From the NCBI RefSeq assembly GCF_910592395.1, contig NC_088312.1:18607292-18671291 (forward strand): DNA of 64,000 bases, given 5' to 3'. A program made the translations under genes and the position numbers. Positions 1-11,710 of the stretch are shown one piece after another; positions within the stretch are counted from its first letter, which is position 1; every line of letters begins with the position of its first letter. The notes beneath the pieces were generated by a model. It was not told the DNA's origin. It worked only from the letters and a program-made list of their open reading frames with translations, and searched no databases. Source of the DNA: Lineus longissimus. Taxonomy: Eukaryota; Nemertea; Pilidiophora; Heteronemertea; Lineidae.

Positions 1-181
1 ACACATTCTGTAGACTTTTTGAACTCCCGTTAGTGGTTGTCAAGAGGTTATATCATGCGTTATCTATATCTTTGGGAAAAATTTTACTTTTGACTATTTT
101 CAGTTCAATGTTCATACCTGAACAAACCCGTTTAATCTGGATTTTGTATCCTCACAAAACCCATCCGAGTAAATTATCGCA

Positions 182-845
182 TAGAATGGGGTAATTGTAG
201 CCCCGGTTTTTTTTGTTGCCCTGCATCGTTTGATGCATGGGGATATCAATCAATACTACAATCAAGATGTACAGACCGGGGGAGCTGGCGGTACGTACCC
301 ATAAGTCTTTGCGGTAGTCTCGCGCGTACCGGATCGGGATATAACCCATCAAGCTTTTCTGCTTCAGAGAAATACTGCGTTGCGCTCAAGTGCCTTATAA
401 AAGGCTGTGAACAAAATTAACGTTCGACCAATGAGAAAGCCACATTACCCTGCATACGAGGTTGGACGCGTGATCACTTAGTGACAAGTAAAAATAGAAT
501 CAGACCACATGTTTCTATATGTCAGAATGCTGCCGTTTGCGCTGTAGTACACGTGTGTTGTCCAAATTTTCGATTTCCGAAATATGTGCCGACAGGTACC
601 GAAGATGACGAAAGCACTTTATGAATATGATAATGTCAAGGCCAACCTCGTGTCCACCAGACTAATGCATAATTGGCAGTTGAGCGCAACGCAGTATTTC
701 TCTGAAGGAGAAAAGCTTGATAGGTTATATCCGGTACGCGCGAGACTACCGCAAAGACTTATGGGTACGTACCGCCAGCTCCCCCGGTCTGTACATCTTG
801 ATTGTAGTATATCATTGGCAGGGACTACAATTACCCCATTCTATC
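182..845. mobile_element. Palindromic non-autonomous DNA transposon (long inverted repeats)
   Basis: The ends are inverted copies: ATAGAATGGGGTAATTGTAG at the left, and its near-perfect reverse complement ending at 845. Inside, a second pair of long arms (about 273-400 and 670-812) is also inverted, around a unique spacer of about 250 bp. The arms and spacer recur at about 47036-47455 and 48660-48805, inside a Mutator-like element, so the two elements share an interior but not their ends. There is no transposase; short open frames in the arms are a by-product of the palindrome. No clear target duplication was found. It probably lies in a 5' intron of the MRPS35 gene or just upstream. Confidence 0.75.
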
Positions 846-903
846 TTATATATGCGTATCTGCATATATAAAATGGTAAATGTTCTCTAAAATCTCTTTT
901 CAG

Positions 904-3900
904 ATGAATTTAGAGTTTATGAAATCCCAGGTCTCAAGAGGCAGGAAAGAAGAGATCTGAAAAAAAGGAAGTTTAGAGAGGTACAGCTCACTTACTTTTT
1001 AGGAAATTATTGTTTTCTTCTGGGAATATGGTAATTCTGGTTAATAAATAAAAATAGGCTTGTGTTAACTAATCATTGATTATCTAATTAAGTAGTGAAC
1101 CTAAATACCTAATTAGGGTAACTAATTAGTTTTATGATTAATTAGCTATGCCCTGATTAAGTTGTTGCAATTAATTAGTGAGGGTCCTTAGCTAATTAAG
1201 TTTACTAGTTTTGATTGATTAGTATACTATTTGTAGTTGTGGAACCAATCATGAGTTGTAATCAAGTTAGTTGTAATCAGGTATTAGTTGTAAAGAATCG
1301 ATCCTTCATTGATTTTAATTGTTACCTTCTCATTTAACTTTTGCAGCCTCCTCCACCGAGATATCAGAAGATGCCAATAGACCAGGATTGGACGAAGGTC
1401 TGGCCAACTGCAGGCAGTTTTAAGTGGTCTGTGGTGCCCTTCCCTGTGCGCCAAGGTTATATAAAGGTAGGCAGGGTTTTGAGGTCCCATTTTGGTGTGC
1501 GGCCAAGCGGTCCCGTCTTCGACGAAGTAGGAAGAGTCTGTCACATGCTTGGCATGTGCCTCACTTGAATGAGGTCTTTGTTTCATCAGTTTTGACGTGG
1601 TGGGCACCAAAATCATTCCGCGTGCTCTAACTGAATAACCATGACTAACTCCATGATTCTGTCTAAGTGCTACATGATCCTGTCCACTGTCATGGACGTC
1701 ATCTCTAGCGATTTTTTCTTCTATTTCTGATTATTGCATATCATTCAATACCATTTCTCTTTTTAGAATATGTCTGAAAATGAAGGAATTGTCCCTGGGA
1801 AATACGCCAATGCCGAGCTGATCAAGATACCCAATTTCCTACATTTGACGCCAGCACACATTGAGAAACATTGCAACGCCATTAAAAGTAAGCACTGATG
1901 ACGGTCTGATATTGAGTTTGATAGTATCTTAGAAATGCTGTCCCCATCTTGTAGTTATATCATGCAGTAGTTTTAACTACAGCAAGAGATCTTATAAGTG
2001 AGTTGTTTAGACCTCGTAGTGATAACACTATGGTTTCGACAATAACAAGAGATGTCATAAATGTTGTCCTCTAAGTCAGTGAAAAGGCAGTGCATATTAC
2101 GGTCAACAGTGTACTGCATTTCTCAGTCTAAAGTGTCAAAACGCCAAAATATGTAAAGTGTGAAAATAATTGCTTAATATTTCCATTTCGTTCCAGAATT
2201 CTGCACTCCGTGGCCGGAGGGCTTGGAGACACCTGAGCTCTGTGACAAACATTTCCCGTTGACTATCATCCAGTCAGATTACTGCTATTCTGGGCCATCC
2301 GTTCGGCACCCCAAGTCAAGGATTACAAAACTTAGGGTGAGGAGAATATAACTCTTTCAGCTTATGGCATTTCATGAAGAGTTTCATCGACCTTTTCATA
2401 GAAGTTGGTTTGGGGGCTGGCCAGTTGATGCGTTTTACCTGAAACAAAGGGTAACTCTGGCTTAAGGCATTGTCGGGAAGTCGGCTTGGGCCTTTTGACG
2501 TGTTCTAAGTCAAGTGTGCACATTTGATTTGTTTAGGCTCCGATTTCTCTTTGTCAAAAAGGCCTATGCAGAACGCGATATATTATGTGAACTCCAATAT
2601 TTGAGTCGGCCATACCAAGGCACTTCCCACTCGTTTGTCCTACAAATTACAAAGGAACAGGGCTAGGGATTTTATGTTGGTATTGACTTAATTCTGTGCT
2701 GACCTTTATATCATATTTCCCTTGCAGTTCAAATTATCAAGTTTGGAGCTAGACTACCACGCCCATGATAAAATGATTCGGCTGCTTGGCGACAGATACA
2801 ATAAGAAGAATGAGATGGTGACGATAGAAGTGGATAGGTTAGTATCAGTCCAGCATGACAATGATGTTTTTCGACTGTATTTAGGATCAACTTGAGCTCT
2901 TTTCACTTCAGTCAGGGGCGTAGCCAACTTCTTGGTCTTGGGAGGAGGGGGGAAAAATTACACTTTTTTAAAATTTCTTATGTTATTGGGCTGAGAAGTT
3001 GAGTAATATTCGGTTTGTGGGCTGGAGTTTGGGTTATGAAATCTGTGGATGTTTTATTTAAACTTGTATTTTTATTATTTCAGATGTCCGTTGAAGAAAC
3101 AGAACTATGATTTCTGCATGTACCTGTTGACAGCTTTATATCACGAATCGTGGGTGAGTAATTACAGAGCTGTGTTGTTTTTGTTGCCGTGGGTGAGTAA
3201 TTACAGAGCTGTGTTGTTTTTGTTGCCGTGGGTGAGTAATTACAGAGCTGTGTTGTTTTTGTTGCCGTGGGTGAGTAATTACAGAGCTGTGTTGTTTTTG
3301 TTGCCGTCTGTGTTGGCATTTAGGCGTCTGTCTGTCCATCCGTCTGTCCTCATAAACTTGTGTGCAGGATAATATGAATATGGTTTAAGCTGTTTTTCTG
3401 AAAGTTGGTATGGTGATTGGTTGACCCTAGAAGAGGGTTCCTTTCAAAAATCAGGTTTGGAGTTTTGTTCAGTTATTCTTTTTCGATTCCAGAAAACTGA
3501 GCCATGGGAGTTGGGGAAAGAGGAAGCAGACTGGGAGAAGTACTTCTGGGATCTGAGCCCATCAAAGACGACTGCTGTAGACTTGGTAAAGAGGATGAAA
3601 GAGCTGTCTCAGGTAAATTCTTCTGTGGCCTGCACCTGCGGTGTAGGGGGTAAACAGTATTCATTAGCTTCTTGACATTTGCGAAATAAGGCCCTGTTCG
3701 TTTTGTATGTACATGTACAAACAAATGTCCATTACTACCTCCCCCTTGTACGCAAAGAAACAAAGATGCCTGTCACCTCTCATGTCCCAGGTTCAATTCC
3801 TGGTTGGTGCAGGTATATTCCTGTGACAGAGGGACAGCGTTAGTTTCCTCTTAGCTGACTCACCTCCTTCTAGATGACCATCTGCATACGTACGCAAAAA

Positions 3901-4330
3901 GATCCTTAGACGATACTTGTGTATGTAATCATGATGTTTTCATGCCGCGTAATAAAACTCAACTACAGTAGTTTTTGTACAAATGTATTAAAAGTCCCCC
4001 CCCACACACCCCCACACATACACACAACACACACCCATACACATGTGTACGTTGAATGGGCCTCAAATATACAAATCCCCGACCCCAAATTAAATATATA
4101 TCAAATCTGTCTTCCTGAACTGTGACAAATCCATTTTTCAGGGAGAAGAAAACACACCTGAATATCTCGAGAACGTGACAGATGAATCCGATGACGAAAT
4201 CGCCAAGGTCCCTGAAGTCCAGCAACTCAAGCAGGCGGTCACTGAACTACATAATCACGGAGAGAACCAAGTGACTGTTAATGGGTACAAAGGAAGCGTG
4301 CTGAAAGTATTAGGACTTGAACCATTGTGA
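904..4330 (+). CDS. MRPS35: Mitochondrial ribosomal protein S35 (mS35), 5' end missing
   Basis: Structural protein of the small mitoribosomal subunit. Exons: 904-980 (probable), 1347-1466, 1767-1887, 2197-2336, 2728-2837, 3084-3153, 3493-3612 and 4142-4330 (stop TGA). All junctions are GT-AG and phases agree, giving 289 residues from 1347 plus about 25 from the first exon, against roughly 320 in vertebrates. Family hallmarks read in order: KMPIDQDW then [67 protein letters not shown] then HESW; and [13 protein letters not shown] at the C-terminus. The exon at 904-980 is lysine/arginine-rich, enters in phase 2 and leaves in phase 0; it is the least certain. The start codon and mitochondrial presequence should lie upstream of the window or in an unrecognised exon. 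The donor of the exon ending at 3153 is caught up in a tandem repeat (see 3151-3306). The gene converges with PAWR. Confidence 0.92.
3151..3306 (+). repeat. 39-bp tandem repeat x4 containing the MRPS35 exon donor
   Basis: Four identical 39-bp units begin at 3151, 3190, 3229 and 3268. Each starts TGGGTGAGTAATTACAGAGC, which is the last codon (TGG) of the MRPS35 exon followed by its GTGAGT donor. Exon end plus donor are therefore present four times. The unit length is divisible by three and the unit has no stop in the MRPS35 frame. Confidence 0.97.
3766..3870 (+). mobile_element. tRNA-derived SINE fragment
   Basis: A B-box-like segment, CCCAGGTTCAATTCCTGG, is followed by a body resembling the tRNA-SINE tails seen elsewhere in this window. 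No clear A box remains. It lies in the last intron of MRPS35. Confidence 0.4.
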
Positions 4331-4690
4331 TAATTTTGGGAAAATGACTGTTTCTTTATTAGATTGTGCGTATCGAATAATGTTGCATTGTTGCATAAGG
4401 GTGCATATCGATAGACAGTTTACCTGTGAACGTGTGACGTCGTTTTCATTGTCTCAATTGCTTGTTCCCTGCCAAACCAGTAGGAATGGCACATGGGCCA
4501 CACAAAGGTTCATTTTGTGTTCGAGTCACAAGGTCCTCAGCGAACACGGAACTGAGAAAGACTGCACCCGTGAACATTCTATGGATTGGCAGCCTTAGGT
4601 CCTCTTTGAGAATTTAGTATCAGAACTGACAGCATGCTCATATTGTATATAGATTTCACCTGCAGACATTTCATTGTGATGAGTGTGAAG

Positions 4691-4696
4691 AATAAA
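4691..4696 (+). terminator. MRPS35 polyadenylation signal (AATAAA)
   Basis: Canonical AATAAA 360 bp after the MRPS35 stop codon, the first on this strand after the stop. Confidence 0.6.
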
Positions 4697-5112
4697 TTGT
4701 ATGAAATTTCTTTGAAATCTGTTTTGTTTTCTCTTCCTTGCCTTGGCTTCATCCCAAGAAAAGTAGTTGAGCTGGATGATACCGTGGCAATTTTACATCA
4801 AGCATTCCGAGAAGTACACCCAAGACTATGGGTGAGAACGCACTCGTCATGAGCCACATATATGTGCAGGGTCTTGGGGCCAATCGGGATATCTTGATAG
4901 TGATGGACTCGTAAAGATTTGGCAAGTGTCGTACAGATTTATATACCGTGGCCCTATGTTGTATTAAATGACTTGCCAATGAGACAGTACCGGCCTGGCC
5001 TCTTAGTGTAACGGATCGAAACCTATTTTAATGGACTAATGAGGCAGCTGCACTGTGAATACTGTCCTCCATCAGGTCTCTGGTCTTCCTGGATGAGATT
5101 ATACTGGTATTC

Positions 5113-5382
5113 CACTTGCTGTGCCATTGTTCCCACTTCCTGTTGCTGCTTTGTTGTGCCATTGTCCCCACTTCCCGTTCTGTTTTGTTGTGCCATTGTC
5201 CCCACTTCCCGTTGCTGTTTTGTTGTGCCATTGTCCCCACTTCCCGTTGCTCCTTTGTTGTGCCATTGTCCCCACTTCCCGTTGCTGTTTTGTTGTGCCA
5301 TTGTCCCCACTTCCCGTTGCTGTTTTGTTGTGCCATTGTCCCCACTTCTTCTTGCTGCTCTGTTGTGCCATTGTCCCCACTT
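5113..5382. repeat. Minisatellite, about 36-bp unit, 8 copies
   Basis: The unit is close to TGTTGTGCCATTGTCCCCAC plus TTCCCGTTGCTG. It is open in several frames on both strands, which produces spurious coding frames. Copies differ by a few substitutions and small indels. Confidence 0.93.
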
Positions 5383-5574
5383 CAAATGGATGTGATTTTG
5401 ATCTTGAATGTGACAGAGATAACAAACCTTACTGAGGAGGACTTTTCCTGGTCTATAGTTGAATTGACCACCCTAAACTACGAGAAGTTGGCGAGTGGAC
5501 TCTATTTTTCCCTATTTTGTTCCCATTATATAAAAACTACGTTTGTCCAGAGTGTGACTGGTCATCAGTGCTAG

Positions 5575-6345
5575 CATCCCATTTGACTCTTCCAGCTGGT
5601 TATAAACCTCTTATTCGCTTATCTCAATACCATACAAAACCATACAAAACCAACCGGATGCAACTCAGTCCATTCACAAGCCCTTGAGTATTTATAATAG
5701 GGGTAGAAGGCGTAAAATAGGGGTATAAGCCCAGGAACTAGGCTAGCATAGAGAAAAAAGAAGGCGTAAAATTTTACGCGTTCTACCCCTATTATAAATA
5801 CTCAAGGGCCTGTGACTAAAGCGATGAGTGCGTTGTGTTTAACTTGGGTAAACATGCCTACACGGCTACAGACCCCTCCTTCAAGCCACACCCCTACGTG
5901 ATCCCAGTCGCCACCAAACTCAGTCCATTGGAAGCTCTACATTCAAGTGGCCTTCTTCCCCAATCCAAATATTCCTCCAAATTTGTGGGCAGGGAAAATG
6001 CATCTGTTCAATAATTTGACTCTTCCAGCTGGTATATTTACGGCTCGTTGGTAGCTGGTCTCTTTCCATATGGAGCCTATAGGATGCAACTCAGTCCATT
6101 GAAAGCGCTACATTCCTTCTTCCCAAATGCAAATATTCCTCTCAAGTTTGTGGGCTGTGAAAATACCTCTTATTCAACTACAATAATTTGACTCATCCAG
6201 CTGGTTATAAATATCATATTTTCCAGTTTGTTGGTAGCTGGCCATATAGAACCTAGAGGATGCCATTCAGTCCATTGAAAGTGCTACATTCAAGTGGCAA
6301 TGCAACTATTCCTGGGAGAAGACCATCAAGGCATCTCCATCCAGA
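5575..6345. repeat. Degenerate satellite of about 160-180 bp with an inserted hairpin element
   Basis: Phrases such as TTTGACTCTTCCAGCTGGTT and CAACTCAGTCCATT recur at about 5580-5670, 5915-6050, 6085-6205 and 6250-6300 in the same order, indicating about four diverged units. The array is interrupted by the hairpin at 5675-5814. Confidence 0.65.
5675..5814. mobile_element. Hairpin MITE, about 140 bp
   Basis: Arms of about 43 bp are nearly perfect inverted copies: the left contains TTGAGTATTTATAATAGGGG and the right its reverse complement. A loop of about 50 bp separates them. There is no coding capacity. Confidence 0.75.
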
Positions 6346-6349
6346 TGTT

Positions 6350-7285
6350 TCCCCAGTGGCCAGGAAGTCTGCAAAGGGGTTCATAAAAACAACAACACAA
6401 CCAATGAAAATTGATAGCTATTATATATTAAATTAATCACATTATCAATAGCTACATCGCTAACTACAACACAAAATCAGGTGACATTAACATTCATTTT
6501 CTTTATCATACAATCGATTACTGTCGATCTTTTAAATATAATTTGATGAAACCATGCATACCGGATACCTTGGGTCGGCTATCAAGTGAACTCTGGTGCC
6601 TGTTTGTCGTCATATCTTTAAAAACTTCACTGCTTTTTGGCATTTGTGCTTTTATCCAATCACACCGCAGTTCAAGATGAGACCATATCTCACAATTGTT
6701 TCTAGATTAAGACACTCTGCATATCCGAATTCAGAGTCAAAGTCTAAACTTAGAAACACAAATACATTCATGTTGAAAATGGGACACCTAATACTGAAGA
6801 ACGCTCTATTAGAATATGAACAAGTCACACTGGAAAGTGCCCATCGCAAGACTTCTCCGTTTATCTTCTTCAAACTGATGGTTGCAACTTCACAAGTCAA
6901 AGCTGCATATTTAAGCAACTCAAGAAAGTTCAAAGAGTAAGGCAAATTTCTCTCAGTGGAGTCCCAAATTCAGATTCTCTCCGCGCCAAAAACATTCCAA
7001 GTAACAAGTCTTCAGACTCAATAACCCCGATGAGTCAGGGTCTTATAGAAAAAGCTGTGATTGAAGGCTCGTTTCAAACTGACCTCGGAATACCGCTGAG
7101 TGCACAAGAGAGTATCCCTTTGTACAAAGTTTTATGTTCAGCATAGATAAGATTAAATACTGGCACAAAGAAATTCAGAAGACTAAAAAATTCCCCGCCC
7201 CCAGTTAAAAACATCAATCCTAAATTACTGCAGAGGACCTTACCAAGCTATTGCGTACGAAACCAATAATTTTTGTGCAATTGTG
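6350..7285. other. Intergenic, nothing recognised
   Basis: AT-rich sequence between MRPS35 and PAWR. Open frames on both strands have no recognisable domain and no splice-site support. Confidence 0.5.
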
Positions 7286-7288
7286 CAT

Positions 7289-7434
7289 TATAGATCCATG
7301 CTCTTGATTGGGACCAACGTTTACGAAAACGTCGCGTCTCGTCATGTTACAGTAATGTAAAATGCATGGTGACGTGACGACGGCCAACACTACGTCATGT
7401 AAACGTTGTTCCCAATCAAGTGCATGGATCTATA
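7289..7434. mobile_element. MITE, family 1, copy 1 (TA-type termini)
   Basis: Inverted termini of about 35 bp start TATAGATCCATGC and continue through CTTGATTGGGACCAACGTTT. The reverse complement closes the element at 7434. A diverged second copy lies at 25965-26133. Length is 146 bp. Confidence 0.8.
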
Positions 7435-7949
7435 GTATTGTGCCACATTTTGAAATTTCTCCTTTGTTCTTCACAAAACTGTTGTGATTCTTATTTTCCC
7501 AAGTCGAGAGTTTTATTCGTGGAACTAAACTCCAATAAAACTACAACTAAATTTGGTACACAGCTCAGACGTAGCTTTGAGCGCTGGACTTTGAAAGATG
7601 TGCTAGGAGGTGCAGTGGAAAAGGTAATACCAAACACTTTTCAAATCTAAGACGAACATTCGGGTCAGGGAGTCGCAAAGCTTCATCGTGATCACATTGA
7701 CACATGATTATACTGGCACTGATTATGCAACACACAGATCAACAATGCATAGGTTGTGACATACATGTACATGTACTTACATTACAGATGGCATCTACAC
7801 TTTTGGCTACATTTAGAGAGTAGTTACACAATGCTTATATTCCCCTTATTAAGATTGAATGCAATACTACTGCAACCAGCAAGACATCCCAACCTGGTCA
7901 AACCAGATTCTATACAAAAACGTGTCCATCAAGTATTTTAAAGGAAAAT

Positions 7950-8062
7950 TATTGTACAATTATTTTCCCTACAATGTAGAATAGAGCAGGCAGAACAGAT
8001 TGATGCACACAGCGACTACAATTGTACTGGGGCAATAATTGTACCCATTTACCTTACATTTT
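7950..8062. mobile_element. MITE, family 2, partial or diverged copy
   Basis: The right part (about 8014-8060) reads as the reverse complement of the left terminus of the element at 12845-13010 (GGGGCAATAATTGTACCC). The left part shares CAATTATT...CCCTACAATGTAGAATAG with the other end. Diverged, but the family match is clear. Confidence 0.6.
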
Positions 8063-8422
8063 CAAACGGAATGTTCGTGGTGTACTGTGGGAAAACATGA
8101 AAGATAGAATAGAATAGAATAGATTTGAATCAAGGACATGTTTACTTGGAGCTTGTGAGCAGTAATCTGCCTTCCAATTGATAGACTTTTACTGTTGAAT
8201 TAGATAAAATCATATCCCCTCTGCTATGGGGCAATTTCTTTGGTGTTTGGCATTGGACAGAAATGGCATGATATCCACACTGGATGTGGCAATCTAAACT
8301 GATTCAAAAATAACCAAAGAATTGTGGTGCTTTTCCAGTACATAGTTACTGCCTTATGCACTAGATGGCAGAGCATAGACCGCATGAATTTTAAATGAAC
8401 TTCATCTGGATTAAAGTGAGCC

Positions 8423-8476
8423 GCAGTGCTTGAAAGACATGCTTGAAAGACATGCTTGAAAGACATGCTTGAAAGT
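8423..8476. repeat. 13-bp tandem repeat (GCTTGAAAGACAT), about 4 copies
   Basis: Direct reading of GCTTGAAAGACAT three times plus a partial unit. Confidence 0.9.
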
Positions 8477-8842
8477 GCTACTGACAGTGCATAGCAGGAC
8501 AATGATGTACAAATTTCAATACAGTAATAAAAAAGCACTTATACTTATACATGTACCAACTGCATCAAATTTAAATAGGCACTGATTAGGTTTAGACAGT
8601 AGAAGAGAGTTGCTTTACAAGAATCTGAGCAAATCAAAACAATCTGAATAAGATCTAGACAGCAGGTAGGAGTAACTTGACAAGAGTCTTAGCAAATGTA
8701 TATCTATACAGCAGACAAGGCGTTGGCCTTAAATAATTGAGAACAAACAAGTTATGAGAGTGTGCATATCATCAACCTTCAGCCACACCCAAAACATTAT
8801 AAAACGAAAGGTAATTGACATTGTTCAGTGCATACACTACAG

Positions 8843-9070
8843 GTATCACTGTGGCTGAGTGGAAGAGTATTCCACTCGCGATCAGAAGGTCGTGGGTTCA
8901 AGACTTGACCAGTCCTTCTTGATACTTTCAACTGGCCTGAAATGGCCGAGTGTAGCACAGTAGGTGCAATTCTTGCTTTCTACAGAAAGATTTCTGGATT
9001 AGGCGATAGGGAATGAATTATAAGCGCTTTGAGACAGTACAGTTGTACAAAACGCTTACATTTAATTTTC
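8843..9070 (+). mobile_element. tRNA-derived SINE
   Basis: Pol III promoter boxes are visible: the A box around TGGCTGAGTGGAAGAG and the B box GGTCGTGGGTTCAAGAC. A tRNA-unrelated body follows and ends in AAGCGCTTTGAGACAGTACA...AAAACGCTTACA. The order and spacing fit a tRNA-SINE. Confidence 0.7.
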
Positions 9071-9645
9071 ACATTTCGTATGAGCATGAAGCAAAATTCA
9101 AACACTGAGCTAAGTGGATGGACAGCACTGACAACATAAATTAATTGCTACAATAAATAGAATAGAATTGAATAGAAGAGAGTTGAATAGAAGAATAGAC
9201 CCTCCGATTGGCTGGTCATAAAGTGTCTGAGAACAGAATGGATATCAAACTTACTCAATTATGCTGAAAGGGTAGATGTCGCCCTGGGTGCCGACAAATG
9301 GTACCCAGGTTTGAGATCGACTGGACAATAAGCACCCTGGGTGCCATTACTCACAAACAATCAGAGTCCTTGACATAAAATGGTGAAAGTTTGCATTACT
9401 CAGTTCAAGTGAAAATTTGTTTTTTGGAAGAACTTTAAAGGGGAGAGGCCAGGATTGCCCCCCTTGATCCTCACCTGCAAGCTTAAACCTTTTATTTCTT
9501 CTTAAGTCGACACTTTCTCATCAGACACTTTAAGACAGCGGCCAATCGCAAGAACAGTTTGAGCAGTTACGACCTCAGCTAAATCTAATAAAAATCTAAA
9601 TCTAGTAAAAAAATAACTGACATACGCTATAGGGAAGACCAACAA

Positions 9646-10222
9646 ATTATAGAGAGAGCAGACCGTACATAAAGACACTTGAGAGCCTCATTTGAACATT
9701 AGATCTGAAATTATACAGAGAGCAGACCGTACATAAAGACACTTGAGAGCCTCATTTGAACATTAGATCTGAAATTATACAGAGAGCAGACCGTACATAA
9801 AGACACTTGAGAGCCTCATTTGAACATTAGATCTGAAATTATACAGAGAGCAGACCGTACATAAAGACACTTGAGAGCCTCATTTGAACATTAGATCTGA
9901 AATTATACAGAGAGCGAGCGTACATAAAGACACTTGAGAGCCTCATTTGAACATCAGATCTGAAATTATACAGAGAGCGGACCGTACATAAAGACACTCG
10001 AGAGCCTCATTTGAACATCAGATCTGAAATTATACAGAGAGCAGACCGTACATAAAGACACTCGAGAGCCTCATTTGAACATCAGATCTGAAATTATACA
10101 GAGAGCGGACCGTACATAAAGACACTTGAGAGCCTCATTTGAACATCAGATCTGAAATTATACAGAGAGCGGACCGTACATAAAGACACTTGAGAGCCTC
10201 ATTTGAACATCAGATCTGAAAC
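9646..10222. repeat. 64-bp satellite, 9 copies
   Basis: The unit begins AAATTATACAGAGAGCAGAC and ends GAACATTAGATCTG; nine head-to-tail copies are seen. Variants fall in blocks: ATTAGATCT in the first units and ATCAGATCT in the last, with ACTTGAG/ACTCGAG alternation. This indicates recent local amplification. Confidence 0.97.
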
Positions 10223-11082
10223 CATTAGAACAAACTTCCCAAAAGAATTGAGGAGAAGACTCACCAATTTTCACAGCTGATCCAGTCTCAGTTTCGCCCA
10301 AAAAGAGATGCTTACATACAATACATGAGATCAAAATCTGCATATTTAATTACCTTTACATTCAGGAATTACAAATGTATCTAAATACCGGTACTATACA
10401 TTCAGGAACAAACATAGCCAAAATTAACCCATATGGCTCTGTACTGAAAATTACATACATGTACGTACATACGAATAGATGATTCCCAGGTTGAAATGGG
10501 GGAACAACGTCAGGAACAACATTGCGTCGAACACGAGGTGGGTGCCAGGTTCGGGGCTAATTCTGTGATGCCAGACAGGGGAGGACTCCTGTCAAAATTA
10601 GCCACCCAGGCTAATCACTGTAACGAAGAAACATGGCTGCGGCCTGGGAATCGGCTATAGAGCACACTATTTGGCGTTGCCATAAATGCACAAGTCTTCT
10701 TAGAGCAACATTGATTTATATAATTAATGTAGTAATATTATCCAATATGTTCTGAAACCTCAACTATTGTGTTATCCTTCTGTCAGTTTAACTGCAGAAT
10801 TTGTCCAGAATAAATTACATCTCTAGCGTGATCTAGTACCATGGCTATATTAACAAGAACCAAACCATACTTCAACCAGATTTTGCCAAAGATTTGATTG
10901 GAAGAAGTTTTGTTGTTGACAGGAGACAAGAGGCAAGAGCCAGGTGGGTAAGATTTAGTTACACAGAATCACCAATAGGGGCCTCTACTACCTCACAGTA
11001 CATCTGCACTCCTCATAAATGTTTGATGAAAATTTTTATCACTGACTCAAACCAGAGGCAGTTCTCAGAATACTAAATAACG

Positions 11083-11365
11083 TTGGAGGAGCGTGGTCGC
11101 ACAATGGTTGAACGACCGCCTCCTGATCGGGAGGTCCCCAGTTTGAAACCTGGACGTTGCAACTTTGTAACTCTAGATGTCTTTGCTGTGTCGACGTCAT
11201 CTGCACAGCCTTTATAGTCCCCCTTTAACCCTTTTCTGTCTTAGCTCACCCAGGAGAATATGGGTTTGGCCAGATACAGAAAATAGCCCAGACAACTCTC
11301 TTGTATATTGTCAAATACAGGCTCTCGTACAACTCACTTTGAAGGTCAGGATAATTTGTTTATAA
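11083..11365 (+). mobile_element. tRNA-derived SINE, degraded
   Basis: A tRNA-like head runs from about GGAGCGTGGTCGCACAATGG to the B box GGTCCCCAGTTTGAAACC. It is followed by a body containing GCTCACCCAGGAGAATATGGG, a counterpart of the CACCCAGGT element typical of such SINE bodies. Confidence 0.6.
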
Positions 11366-11710
11366 TTTGAAATTTGAAGTTTTTTCCAAGTACCAGCGGG
11401 GAAACATGCAAACTATGTGAATGAACCACCATGCCTAAATTTTATGACCATGTCAAAGCTATGGTTTGATTCTTGTGATACATATACAAAATGCGGAGTT
11501 AGGTAGAATAGCAGTATGATTGTACGTCTTTAACATCGATTTCAACAGTGATTCAAGGGCAGTAAAAGCTGTGAATTTGCTTATACTGGCATTGCAACTT
11601 AGAGATGACATAAGATAACCTGGCCACTTTAGCCAAAATCGTGCAATGCAGAATTGTATTCTTAACTTCATAAACTGGAGTTAGGTTGTCCACCGATACG
11701 TCTTCTACTG

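Noticed and set aside
3421-3675. A single-exon protein around the MRPS35 exon at 3493
   Set aside because: Only 3493-3612 is conserved; the flanks are intron with good splice sites.
5023-5435. Several overlapping open frames of about 105-150 residues
   Set aside because: All derive from the 36-bp minisatellite, which is open in many frames; there is no homology or splice context.
8843-8915. A functional tRNA gene
   Set aside because: A and B boxes are present but the cloverleaf is not closed and a SINE body follows, so it is a SINE head.
9646-10222. CRISPR-like array
   Set aside because: Units are contiguous with no unique spacers and the genome is eukaryotic; it is a satellite.
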